Assembly (NCBI GenBank): GCA_030683005.1 | Contig: JAUXMY010000023.1 | Coordinates: 115,653-179,652, forward strand | Length of the DNA: 64,000 bases | Source: Caulobacter sp. | GTDB lineage: Bacteria > Pseudomonadota > Alphaproteobacteria > Caulobacterales > Caulobacteraceae | Reading direction: 5' to 3' | Part shown: one piece after another, positions 16,032 through 23,426 of the stretch | Numbering within the stretch: the stretch's first letter is position 1 | Layout: each line of letters starts with the position of its first letter | The notes under the pieces: generated by a model | Databases searched by the model: none | Told to the model about the DNA's origin: nothing | What the model saw: the letters and a program-made list of their open reading frames with translations, nothing else | Translations under genes and position numbers: made by a program

Positions 16032-19000
16032 CTACCCCTTCGCCAGCTTCACCAGCTGCCTCAGGATCTTCTCCGCCGCGTCCAGCCGGGCGTTCGGGGT
16101 GTCCCACTCGCCCTTCACAACCACCTTCTCGTCGGGGCGGATCTTCCAGAGGATCTGGTTGGCCGCGATGTGCCGCAGCAGGGCGCCCGGGTTGGCGAAG
16201 CTGTTGTCGCGGAACGTCAGCACCGCGCCCTTGGGGCCGACGTCGATCTTGGCGACGTTGGTCTCGCGGCACAGGCCCTTGATGGCCACGACCTTGAGCA
16301 GGCTGTCGGTCTCGGGCGGCAGCGGGCCGAAGCGGTCGATCAGTTCGGCGGCCAGGGCCTCGCGGTCCTGCGCCTTCTCGGCCTCCGACAGACGGCGATA
16401 CATCGACAGCCGCACGTTGAGGTCGGGGACGTAGTCTTCCGGGATCAGCACGGCCGCGCCGGTGTTGATCAACGGCGACCAGCCCCGGTCGCTGTGCAGC
16501 GCCTCGGCGCCCTGGCGCTGGCGCAGCTCGGCGACGGCGTCCTCCAGCATCTGCTGGTAGAGCTCGACCCCGATCTCCTTGATGTGGCCGCTCTGCTCGT
16601 CGCCCAGCAGGTTGCCGCCGCCGCGGATGTCGAGGTCGTGGCTGGCCAGCTGGAAGCCGGCGCCCAGGCTGTCGAGCGACTGCAGCACCTTCAGCCGCTT
16701 CTCGGCCGACAGGGTCAGCTGCTTTTCGACCGGGGTGGTCAGGTAGGCGTAGGCGCGGGCCTTGGAGCGGCCGACCCGGCCGCGGATTTGGTACAGCTGC
16801 GCCAGGCCGAACATGTCCGCCCGGTGCACGACCAGGGTGTTGGCCGAGGGGATGTCCAGGCCGCTTTCGACGATCGTGGTGGCGAGCAGCACGTCGTACT
16901 GCCCCTCGTAGAAGGCGGTCATCACCTCCTCGAGCTGGGTCGGCGCCATCTGGCCGTGGCCGACGACGTACTTCACCTCGGGCACCTGCGTGCGCAGGAA
17001 CGTCTCGATCTCGGTCAGGTCCTTGATGCGCGGCACGACGAAGTAGGTCTGGCCGCCGCGATACTTCTCGCGCAGCAGCGCCTCGCGCAGGGTGACCGGG
17101 TCCCAGGGCGTGATGTAGGTGCGCACCGCCAGCCGGTCGACCGGCGGGGTGGCGATGATCGACATCTCGCGGATGCCGCTCAGCGACATCTGCAGCGTGC
17201 GCGGGATCGGCGTGGCGGTCAGGGTCAGCATGTGCACGTCGGCGCGAAGCTCCTTGAGCTTCTCCTTGTGCTTGACCCCGAAGTGCTGCTCCTCGTCGAC
17301 GATGACCAGGCCCAGGTCCTTGAAGCTGACCTGCTTGCCGAGGATGGCGTGGGTGCCGACCACGATCTCCAGCTCGCCGTTGGCCAGCCCCTCGCGGGTC
17401 TCGGCCGCCTCTTTCGCCGGCACCATTCGCGACAGTCGCCGCACCTTGATCGGCCAGCCCTGGAAGCGGTCGGTGAAGGTCTTGTAGTGCTGGCGGGCCA
17501 GCAGGGTCGTCGGGCAGACGATGGCCACCTGCTTGCCGCTCATGGCCATGACGAAGGCGGCGCGCAGCGCCACCTCGGTCTTGCCGAAGCCCACGTCGCC
17601 GCAGATCAGCCGGTCCATCGGCTTGCCGGACGCCAGGTCCTCGAGCACGTCATGGATGGCGCTCAGCTGGTCGTCCGTCTCCTCGTAGGGGAAGCGGGCG
17701 CAGAACTCGTCGAACAGGCCGGACGGCGGATCGGTCTCCTCGACCGACTTCAGCTGGCGGGCGGCGGCGATCTGGATCAGCCCCTCCGCCATCTGGCGCA
17801 GGCGCTCTTTCGCCTTGGCCTTGCGGCTCTGCCAGCCGGCCCCGCCCAGCTTGTCCAGCTGCACGTTCTCGCCGTCGGCGCCGTAGCGGGTCAGAAGGTC
17901 GATGTTCTCGACCGGCAGGTAGAGTTTGGCCTCGCCGCCGTAGAGCAGGTCCAGGCAGTCATGCGGCGCGCCCTGCACGTCGAGGGTCTTGAGCCCCTCG
18001 TAGCGGCCGATGCCGTGGTCGATGTGCACGACCAGGTCGCCCGGCGTCAGGGCGCTGGCCTCGGCCAGGAAGTTGGCGGCGCGGCGCTTCTTGCGCGGGC
18101 GGGCCAGCCGGTCGCCGAGGATGTCGGTCTCGGAGATGACCACCAGGTTGTCGGTCTCGAACCCGGCCTCCAGCGGCAGCACGACGCGCTGCGGGACCTT
18201 GGGGTCGTTGGCCTTGGCCGCCTGCCAGTAGGGCGCGAACGGCACGCGGCCCAGGCCATGGTCGGCCATCATGCTGCCGAGCCGCTCGGAGGAGCCCTCG
18301 GACCAGGAGGCCAGCAGCACCCGCCGGCCATTGGCGGTCATGGTCCTGGCGTGTTCGGCGGTGGCCTCGAACAGGTTGACGCTGTCCTGGGCCCGTTCGG
18401 CGGCGAAGGAGCGGCCCAGCTTGGCGCCCATGTCGATGACGGCGGCGCCCTCATGCTGGAACGGCGTGAACCAGCGGTTGGGACGCTCGGCGATCCGCAT
18501 CGCGATCTCGTCGCCGGTCAGGTACAGCGCCTCGGGGGCCAGCGGGCGATAGGCCGCCTTGCGGTCGGCGGTGGCCCGGGCGTCGTAGGCGTCGGCGATC
18601 ATCGCCAGCCGCTCGGTCTCCGACTCCTGGACCAGGTGATCGACCCCGACGAGCGCCTCGTCCGGCAGATAGTCGAACAGCGTCTCCATCCGCTCGTAGA
18701 ACAGCGGCAGCCAGTGCTCCATGCCCGCCCGGCGCCCGCCCTCGCTGACGGCGGAGTACAGCGCGTCCTCGCCCGGCGCGCCGAAGGCGGCGACATAGCC
18801 CTTGCGGAAGCGGCTGATGGTCTCGGGATCGACCAGCGCCTCGCTGACCGGCAGCAGGTCGATCTCCTTCAGCTGTTTCGTCGAGCGCTGGGTCTCGGGA
18901 TCAAAGCCCCGGATGCTCTCCAGCATGTCGCCGAACAGGTCCAGCCGCACCGGCTCCTCGGCGGTCGGCGAGAAGACATCGATCACCCCGCCCCGGATTG

Positions 19001-19520
19001 CGAACTCGCCGCGCTCCGACACCGTCGAGGCCCGCGAGTAGCCGTTGACCGCGAAGTAGCGCTCCAGGTCGGCGATCTTCACCTCGGCGCCGGGCCGGGT
19101 GGTGTAGCCGGCGCGGGCGACGACCTCGCGTGGCGGCACCCGCTGCAGCGCGGCGGGCGCTGCGGTGACCAGCAGGGTCGGCTTCTTGGGATCCAGCCCG
19201 CGCGCCAGCCGCGTCAGGGTCGCCATCCGGTGCGCCGCCACCGCCGCCGACGGCCCGACCCGGTCGTAGGGCAGGCAGTCCCAGGACGGCAGCTGCAGCA
19301 CCTCGATCTCGGGCGCGAAGAAGCCCATGGCCTCCATGAAGGCGTTGGCCCGGGCCCCGTCTCGGGCGATGAACACCGTCAGCCCGCCGCGCGAACGGGC
19401 GATGTCGGCCATGACCAGAGCGTCGAAGCCCTCCGGCGCGCCGGTCAGGTCCAGCCGGCCGTCGTCGCGGGCGACCCGCTTCAGGTCATTATGGCTCGGC
19501 CCGCCGCCGTCAGCCGCCAT
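16032..19520 (-). CDS. mfd: Transcription-repair coupling factor Mfd
   Basis: This protein of about 1162 residues has all Mfd parts: the UvrB-like N-terminal module (WDCLPYDRVGPS), the RNA-polymerase-interacting domain (GDLVVHIDHGIGRYEGL), an SF2 translocase (Walker A GDVGFGKT, DEEQHFGV, TATPIPRTL) and the C-terminal TRCF domain. It removes RNA polymerase stalled at lesions and recruits UvrA. I take the ATG at 19520, which overlaps the sdhE stop by 11 bp; a TTG at 19547 would add nine residues. sdhE and mfd form an operon, an order common in alphaproteobacteria. Confidence 0.97.
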   Translation of the reverse strand: MAADGGGPSHNDLKRVARDDGRLDLTGAPEGFDALVMADIARSRGGLTVFIARDGARANAFMEAMGFFAPEIEVLQLPSWDCLPYDRVGPSAAVAAHRMATLTRLARGLDPKKPTLLVTAAPAALQRVPPREVVARAGYTTRPGAEVKIADLERYFAVNGYSRASTVSERGEFAIRGGVIDVFSPTAEEPVRLDLFGDMLESIRGFDPETQRSTKQLKEIDLLPVSEALVDPETISRFRKGYVAAFGAPGEDALYSAVSEGGRRAGMEHWLPLFYERMETLFDYLPDEALVGVDHLVQESETERLAMIADAYDARATADRKAAYRPLAPEALYLTGDEIAMRIAERPNRWFTPFQHEGAAVIDMGAKLGRSFAAERAQDSVNLFEATAEHARTMTANGRRVLLASWSEGSSERLGSMMADHGLGRVPFAPYWQAAKANDPKVPQRVVLPLEAGFETDNLVVISETDILGDRLARPRKKRRAANFLAEASALTPGDLVVHIDHGIGRYEGLKTLDVQGAPHDCLDLLYGGEAKLYLPVENIDLLTRYGADGENVQLDKLGGAGWQSRKAKAKERLRQMAEGLIQIAAARQLKSVEETDPPSGLFDEFCARFPYEETDDQLSAIHDVLEDLASGKPMDRLICGDVGFGKTEVALRAAFVMAMSGKQVAIVCPTTLLARQHYKTFTDRFQGWPIKVRRLSRMVPAKEAAETREGLANGELEIVVGTHAILGKQVSFKDLGLVIVDEEQHFGVKHKEKLKELRADVHMLTLTATPIPRTLQMSLSGIREMSIIATPPVDRLAVRTYITPWDPVTLREALLREKYRGGQTYFVVPRIKDLTEIETFLRTQVPEVKYVVGHGQMAPTQLEEVMTAFYEGQYDVLLATTIVESGLDIPSANTLVVHRADMFGLAQLYQIRGRVGRSKARAYAYLTTPVEKQLTLSAEKRLKVLQSLDSLGAGFQLASHDLDIRGGGNLLGDEQSGHIKEIGVELYQQMLEDAVAELRQRQGAEALHSDRGWSPLINTGAAVLIPEDYVPDLNVRLSMYRRLSEAEKAQDREALAAELIDRFGPLPPETDSLLKVVAIKGLCRETNVAKIDVGPKGAVLTFRDNSFANPGALLRHIAANQILWKIRPDEKVVVKGEWDTPNARLDAAEKILRQLVKLAKG

Positions 19521-19785
19521 CGCCCGGCGCTCCGGTGTGCGGATCAAAACCTTTCAGCAAGGCCATGATCTCGTTGTCGAATTCGGCGGGCGTGGGGCTA
19601 CGGCCCAGGTACCAGTCATAGATATCCTGGTCGGCCTCGTTCATCAGCGCCTCGAGCGCGTCGAGCTGATCGTTGCTGAACCGGGGACAATAGTAGTCCG
19701 CGAACGGCCCCAAAAGGAGGTCCGCTTCCCGGAAACCGCGACGCCAGGCCCGCAGCCTGATCTTCTTGAGCCGTGTTTCGTCCAT
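19510..19785 (-). CDS. sdhE: Succinate dehydrogenase FAD assembly factor SdhE
   Basis: This 91-residue SdhE/Sdh5-family protein has the conserved RGxxE motif (RRGFREAD, Gly17 and Glu20), LGPFADYY, an LDALEALMNEADQDIYDWYLG segment and a disordered tail. SdhE helps attach FAD covalently to the SdhA flavoprotein. The ATG at 19785 gives the usual family length; the open frame extends upstream through repeat DNA. It is the first gene of the sdhE-mfd pair. Confidence 0.93.
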   Translation of the reverse strand: MDETRLKKIRLRAWRRGFREADLLLGPFADYYCPRFSNDQLDALEALMNEADQDIYDWYLGRSPTPAEFDNEIMALLKGFDPHTGAPGDGG

Positions 19786-19836
19786 GAGGCGCCGCCATAT
19801 AGGCCGCGCCGGGCGGGGGCGCCAGTGGATAGGTCG

Positions 19837-19961
19837 TGCGTGGTTCCCCCGGATCAAGTCCGGGGTCGCCCGAGCGCTCGCTCCTCACCATGACGAACGT
19901 GGGAGCGAGCGAAAGCGTTCGTCATCCTGAGGAGCGGCGAAGCCGCGTCGCGAAGGACGCA
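19837..19961. repeat. Composite inverted repeat, family A copy 3
   Basis: The left arm TGCGTGGTTCCCCCGGATC ... CTCGCTCCTCACCATGACGAAC and right arm TTCGTCATCCTGAGGAGCGGC ... GTCGCGAAGGACGCA match copies 1 and 2. A CCCCGGATCAAGTCCGGGG hairpin replaces the middle of the left arm. Together with the next copy it fills most of 19786-20231, between sdhE and the esterase, where I see no gene. Confidence 0.85.
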
Positions 19962-19997
19962 CGGCGGCCGAGCGCGGTGGCCGCGTGCTTCCGCCGC

Positions 19998-20143
19998 TTT
20001 GCGTGCCTCGACACGCGGCCTGCGGCCGCTGCTCAGCATGACTTGGGTGGGTAGCCTTCTTTCTCAGTCATCCTGAGCAGCCGCCCCCGGGTCGCGCGGA
20101 GCGCGCGCCCGCGGATAAACTCCGCGGCGTGTCGAAGGACGCA
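19998..20143. repeat. Composite inverted repeat, family A2 copy
   Basis: This subfamily has TTGCGTGCCTCGACACGCGGCC ... GCTGCTCAGCATGACTTG facing GTCATCCTGAGCAGCCGC ... GTGTCGAAGGACGCA. The cores TCGACACGC and GCTGCTCAGCATGAC replace TTCGCGACGC and GCTCCTCACCATGAC of subfamily A1. A second A2 copy is at 22013-22121. Confidence 0.85.
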
Positions 20144-20231
20144 TGGCTCTGCCGCCTTCCGCAACCGTCTCCAGGGCTGGGCGCCGGCGGCATGCGCGCT
20201 ACGTTGACGGCAAAGAACACCGGGGGATTCC

Positions 20232-21974
20232 ATGAAACGCACACTGTCGATGCTGGCCGCGCTGGCGCTTGCCGCCTGCGCCCTGGCCCAGCCGGCCGTC
20301 GCCGCCGCGCCGGACACGGCCACGACCCGGACGCTCTCGGGCGGCGGGGTCATCGGCTACGTCGACGCCGTCACCGGCGCCCATGCCTGGCGCGCCATCC
20401 CCTTCGCCGCGCCGCCCGTCGGCGACCTTCGCTGGCGGGCGCCCCGGCCGCCGGCCGCCTGGACCGGCCAGCGCAGCGCGGTGACGGCCGCGCCCTGGTG
20501 TCCGCAGCAGCTCAGCGCCCTGGACGGCGTGAAGAAGGAGCGCTGGGGCGAGATCGTCGGGCAGGAAGACTGCCTGTACCTGGACGTCTACGCCCCGCCG
20601 ATGACCGCCGCGCAGGCCGCCGGCGCGAAACTGCCGGTGATGATGTGGATCCACGGCGGGTCCAACACCTGGGGCCGGGCCGAACAGTATGACGGCTCGG
20701 CGCTGGCCGCCCGCTTCAAGGTCGTCGTGGTGGTGGTGCAGTACCGGCTGGGCGCACTCGGCTGGATGGCGCTCGACGCGCTGCGGCAGGGCGGGACCCT
20801 GCCCGACGACGCCTCGGCCAACTTCGGCACGCTCGACCACATCCGCGCCCTGGAATGGATCGCCACCGACATCGGCGCCTTCGGGGGCGATGCGAGCCGG
20901 GTGACCATCTTCGGCGAGAGCGCCGGCGGTCACAACGTCGCCGCCCTGCTGTCCAGCCCCCGGGCCAGGGGCCTGTTCCACCGCGCCATCATCCAGTCCG
21001 GCTCGTTCCGCTCCGAGCCGCTGGTCGAGGCCGAGGGCGCGACAAACGGCGGCCCGGCATCGGCCACGACGGTCGTCCGGCGCATCCTGGGCCCGGGCAA
21101 GACTGTGGACGGCCCTGCCCTGCGCGCCGCGCCGCTCAGCGCCCTGTTCGACGCCTACAAGACGGCGGACGGCCAGATCGACCCGCTGCGGGTCATCGCC
21201 GACGGCGTGACGCTGCCGGCCGCGGGCCTCAGCTCGGGCCTCGACAGTCCGGCGACCTGGAACGCGGTTCCGGTGATGACCGGCGCCAACCGTGACGAGA
21301 TGAAGCTGTTCAATGCGCTGAACCCCAAGCTCGTCTGGCGCCTGTTCGGCGTCCTGCCGATGGCGCGGGACCAAGCCTACTATGACGCCGTCTCCGACTA
21401 CCCCAGCCGCCTGTGGCGGGCCAACGCCGTGGATGCCCCGGCCACGCGGATGGTCGCGGGCGGCCAGCCGGCGGTCTGGGCCTATCGCTTCGACTGGGAC
21501 GAGGAAGGCCGGGTGCTGTTCACCGATCTGGGCAAGCTGCTGGGCGCCGGCCACAGCCTCGAGATTCCGTTCGTGTTCGGCCACTTCAAGCTGCTGGGCG
21601 CCTTCGACCGGTTCGCCTTCACCAAGGGCAATGCAGAGGGCCGGACCGCCCTCTCCGACGCCATGATGAGCTACTGGGTCAACTTCGCCGCCACCGGCGC
21701 TCCCGGACGCGGCGTCAACGGCGCCCTGCCGGAGTGGAAGGCCTGGTCGAACGCGTCAGGCGTCGAGCGGATCATGCTCCTCGACAGCCCGGCCGGCGGC
21801 GGCGTTCGGATGAGCGCGGAGAAGGAGACCAGCGACCGCATCGCCGCCGACCTTCTGGCCGACAAGCGCCTCAAGACGCCGGCCCGGCGCTGCGCGGTCC
21901 TCGCCCGCTCGGTGCGGGACAATCCGGAACTGGGCCCGCTGCTGGCGCGGGAATGTCCCGGCGCGAAGCCGTGA
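20232..21974 (+). CDS. Type B carboxylesterase, secreted
   Basis: This 580-residue alpha/beta hydrolase of the carboxylesterase/cholinesterase family has WIHGGSNTWG (oxyanion hole), FGESAGGHN with nucleophile Ser230, a TGANRDEM acidic-residue loop and GAGHSLEIPFVFGH for the catalytic His. The N-terminus (MKRTLSMLAALALAACALAQ) is a signal peptide; LAAC at 13-16 could be a lipobox, so it is either a lipoprotein or cleaved. It hydrolyses carboxylic esters in the periplasm or outside the cell; the substrate is unknown. It sits alone between repeat clusters, separating sdhE from recG. Confidence 0.92.
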   Translation: MKRTLSMLAALALAACALAQPAVAAAPDTATTRTLSGGGVIGYVDAVTGAHAWRAIPFAAPPVGDLRWRAPRPPAAWTGQRSAVTAAPWCPQQLSALDGVKKERWGEIVGQEDCLYLDVYAPPMTAAQAAGAKLPVMMWIHGGSNTWGRAEQYDGSALAARFKVVVVVVQYRLGALGWMALDALRQGGTLPDDASANFGTLDHIRALEWIATDIGAFGGDASRVTIFGESAGGHNVAALLSSPRARGLFHRAIIQSGSFRSEPLVEAEGATNGGPASATTVVRRILGPGKTVDGPALRAAPLSALFDAYKTADGQIDPLRVIADGVTLPAAGLSSGLDSPATWNAVPVMTGANRDEMKLFNALNPKLVWRLFGVLPMARDQAYYDAVSDYPSRLWRANAVDAPATRMVAGGQPAVWAYRFDWDEEGRVLFTDLGKLLGAGHSLEIPFVFGHFKLLGAFDRFAFTKGNAEGRTALSDAMMSYWVNFAATGAPGRGVNGALPEWKAWSNASGVERIMLLDSPAGGGVRMSAEKETSDRIAADLLADKRLKTPARRCAVLARSVRDNPELGPLLARECPGAKP

Positions 21975-22012
21975 CGGGCAGCCGGGGGTCGAACAGGCGC
22001 GAGCTCGTCGCC

Positions 22013-22121
22013 TTGCGTGCTTCGACACGCGGCCTGCGGCCGCTGCTCAGCATGACTGTGGTGGGAAACCTTCCAAACAGGTCATCCTGAGCAGACGCGA
22101 AGCGGCGTTTTGAGGGACGCA
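22013..22121. repeat. Composite inverted repeat, family A2 copy
   Basis: TTGCGTGCTTCGACACGC ... GCTGCTCAGCATGACTGTGG faces GTCATCCTGAGCAGACGC ... GGGACGCA. The left arm is nearly identical to that at 19998. It begins about 40 bp after the esterase stop, so the two A2 copies bracket the esterase gene. Confidence 0.85.
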
Positions 22122-22138
22122 GGCTGCGGCCGCGCGAC

Positions 22139-22303
22139 GCCTCCCTTCCTCCTCGATGGAGGAAGGGCCGGGGATGGTGGTGCAACCTCGGCGGCGCCGG
22201 AAGGGCGCTGTGGGCGCCGAGCCTTGCAGAGCCTCAAATTCACAGGCAGCGGCCACACCACCACCCAACCCTCCTCCATCGAGGAGGAGGGCTTTGAGGG
22301 GGA
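22139..22303. repeat. Inverted repeat, family B (CTCCTCGATGGAGGA core)
   Basis: CCCTTCCTCCTCGATGGAGGAAGGG (22143-22167, itself a near palindrome) followed by GGGGATGGTGGTG is repeated inverted as CACCACCCAACC then CCCTCCTCCATCGAGGAGGAGGG (22269-22291). A third core lies at 22891-22914. With the A2 copy it fills the 366-bp gap between the esterase and uspA; I see no gene there. Confidence 0.8.
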
Positions 22304-22340
22304 CACCTGCCGGCTGCGCCGGAACACGTCCCCATCCCGA

Positions 22341-22781
22341 TCAGCGAACCACCAGCACCGGCACGTCGCTCTGCGTCAGCACCTCGGACGTCACGCTGCC
22401 CAGGACCAGCCGGCCAAGGCCGCGACGGCCGTGGGACGCCATGGCGATGAGGTCGCAGCCGCGCGCCTTGGCGGTGGTGACGATCGCGTCGGCGGGCAAG
22501 GCGTTCTCGACCATGACCGTTTCGACCGCGACGCCGCTGCCGGCCGCCGCCGCCTTCGCCGCGCCCAGCACCTGTTCGGCCGCCGCTCTCTGGCTGGCGG
22601 TGTAGTCATCGTAGGCCAGCGCGGTCAGGCCGCCGTCGAAGCCGGTGTAGACCGGCAGTCGCTCGGTCACGGTGACGATGGTGACCTTGGCGCCGAGGCT
22701 TTTGGCGAGGGCCAGCCCCTGGTCGATGCCCTTGCGGGCGAGTTCCGAACCGTCGGTGGAGACGAGGATGTGTTGGTACAT
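22341..22781 (-). CDS. Universal stress protein (UspA family)
   Basis: This 146-residue single USP domain begins YQHILVSTDGSELA and ends with MASHGRRGLGRLVLGSVTSEVLTQSDVPVLVVR. The ATP-binding signature G-2x-G-9x-G(S/T) is present except that its first Gly is Ala (ASHG-9x-GS), so nucleotide binding is likely but not certain. The ATG at 22781 is preceded by AGGAGGG, a strong ribosome-binding site. It is flanked on both sides by repeats and monocistronic. Confidence 0.93.
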   Translation of the reverse strand: MYQHILVSTDGSELARKGIDQGLALAKSLGAKVTIVTVTERLPVYTGFDGGLTALAYDDYTASQRAAAEQVLGAAKAAAAGSGVAVETVMVENALPADAIVTTAKARGCDLIAMASHGRRGLGRLVLGSVTSEVLTQSDVPVLVVR

Positions 22782-22890
22782 GGGGGTTCCCTCCTGGGGC
22801 GTGCGACGGGGACATAGTGCACCAACAGGCAAGCGCCGGCTTGATGGAGATCAAAGGGTTGGGCGGCGCGGGTGTTCCGCCGGGGCCGCG

Positions 22891-22914
22891 CCCTTACTCC
22901 TCGATGGAGGAAGG
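22891..22914. repeat. Family B repeat core, single copy
   Basis: CCCTTACTCCTCGATGGAGGAAGGG-like near-palindrome matches the cores at 22143-22167 and 22269-22291. It lies in the 645-bp gene-free stretch 22782-23426, which otherwise holds the GAGAC array (22950-23000) and a family A repeat (23275-23388). I see no supportable gene in that stretch. Confidence 0.7.
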
Positions 22915-22949
22915 GCTTAAAGAGGGGACGAGCAGCCCCTCCCGGAGTG

Positions 22950-23000
22950 GAGACTCTCGAGACCTATACTGTGGAGACAAAGCGAGACATTGCGGGACAT
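22950..23000 (+). repeat. GAGAC-motif array, copy 1
   Basis: The motif G(A/G)GAC occurs five times with irregular short spacing: GAGAC-4-GAGAC-9-GAGAC-5-GAGAC-5-GGGAC. Arrays with the same order and spacing occur at 52780-52820 and, inverted, at 62897-62937. A degenerate pair (GGAGACATTGGGGACATTTGG) lies at about 23239-23259. Confidence 0.7.
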
Positions 23001-23274
23001 TCCGCCCCTGCCCAGCGCACTCTTTGCACGGTGCCCATCCCCCTGCTCCGTGACGGGCGCACAATGGGTGGATGAGCCGGCTGACGCGACATTCAACGCC
23101 TTGCCCCGCAAGGGACCTGCCGAGCGCGCGTTCGGGCGGCTGGGCCTGCGTGCGGGCCCTCCGGCCGGTCGCGGCGGGCTATCTGTCCCCCGATCGGCAT
23201 TCGTGAAGCGGGCGCTTCAGCGTCGGTGAAACAGGACTGGAGACATTGGGGACATTTGGAGGGCTTTGGCGCGG

Positions 23275-23388
23275 TGCGTCCTTCGCGACGCCGCTTCGCG
23301 GCTCCTCAGGATGACGAAGGTGAGTGGGCTCCTACAAAGCTCGTCATGGTGAGGAGCGATCTCTCGGGATCGCGTCGCGAACCACGCA
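23275..23388. repeat. Composite inverted repeat, family A copy, upstream of recG
   Basis: TGCGTCCTTCGCGACGCCGC ... GCTCCTCAGGATGACGAAG faces CTCGTCATGGTGAGGAGCG ... GCGTCGCGAACCACGCA. It ends 39 bp before the recG ATG at 23427, so any recG promoter lies within or between repeats. Confidence 0.85.
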
Positions 23389-23426
23389 CCGTGCAACGGC
23401 GGCGCCGATCACGCTATGTTCCCGCC

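Noticed and set aside
16002..19568. A very long open frame (about 1188 codons) on the plus strand
   Set aside because: It is exactly antisense to mfd and consists of low-complexity Arg/Gly/Leu/Gln-rich sequence; long antisense frames are expected at this GC content.
23226..23426. An N-terminal extension of RecG by 67 codons
   Set aside because: The stretch lies in a family A repeat; the RecG domain starts at the ATG at 23427.
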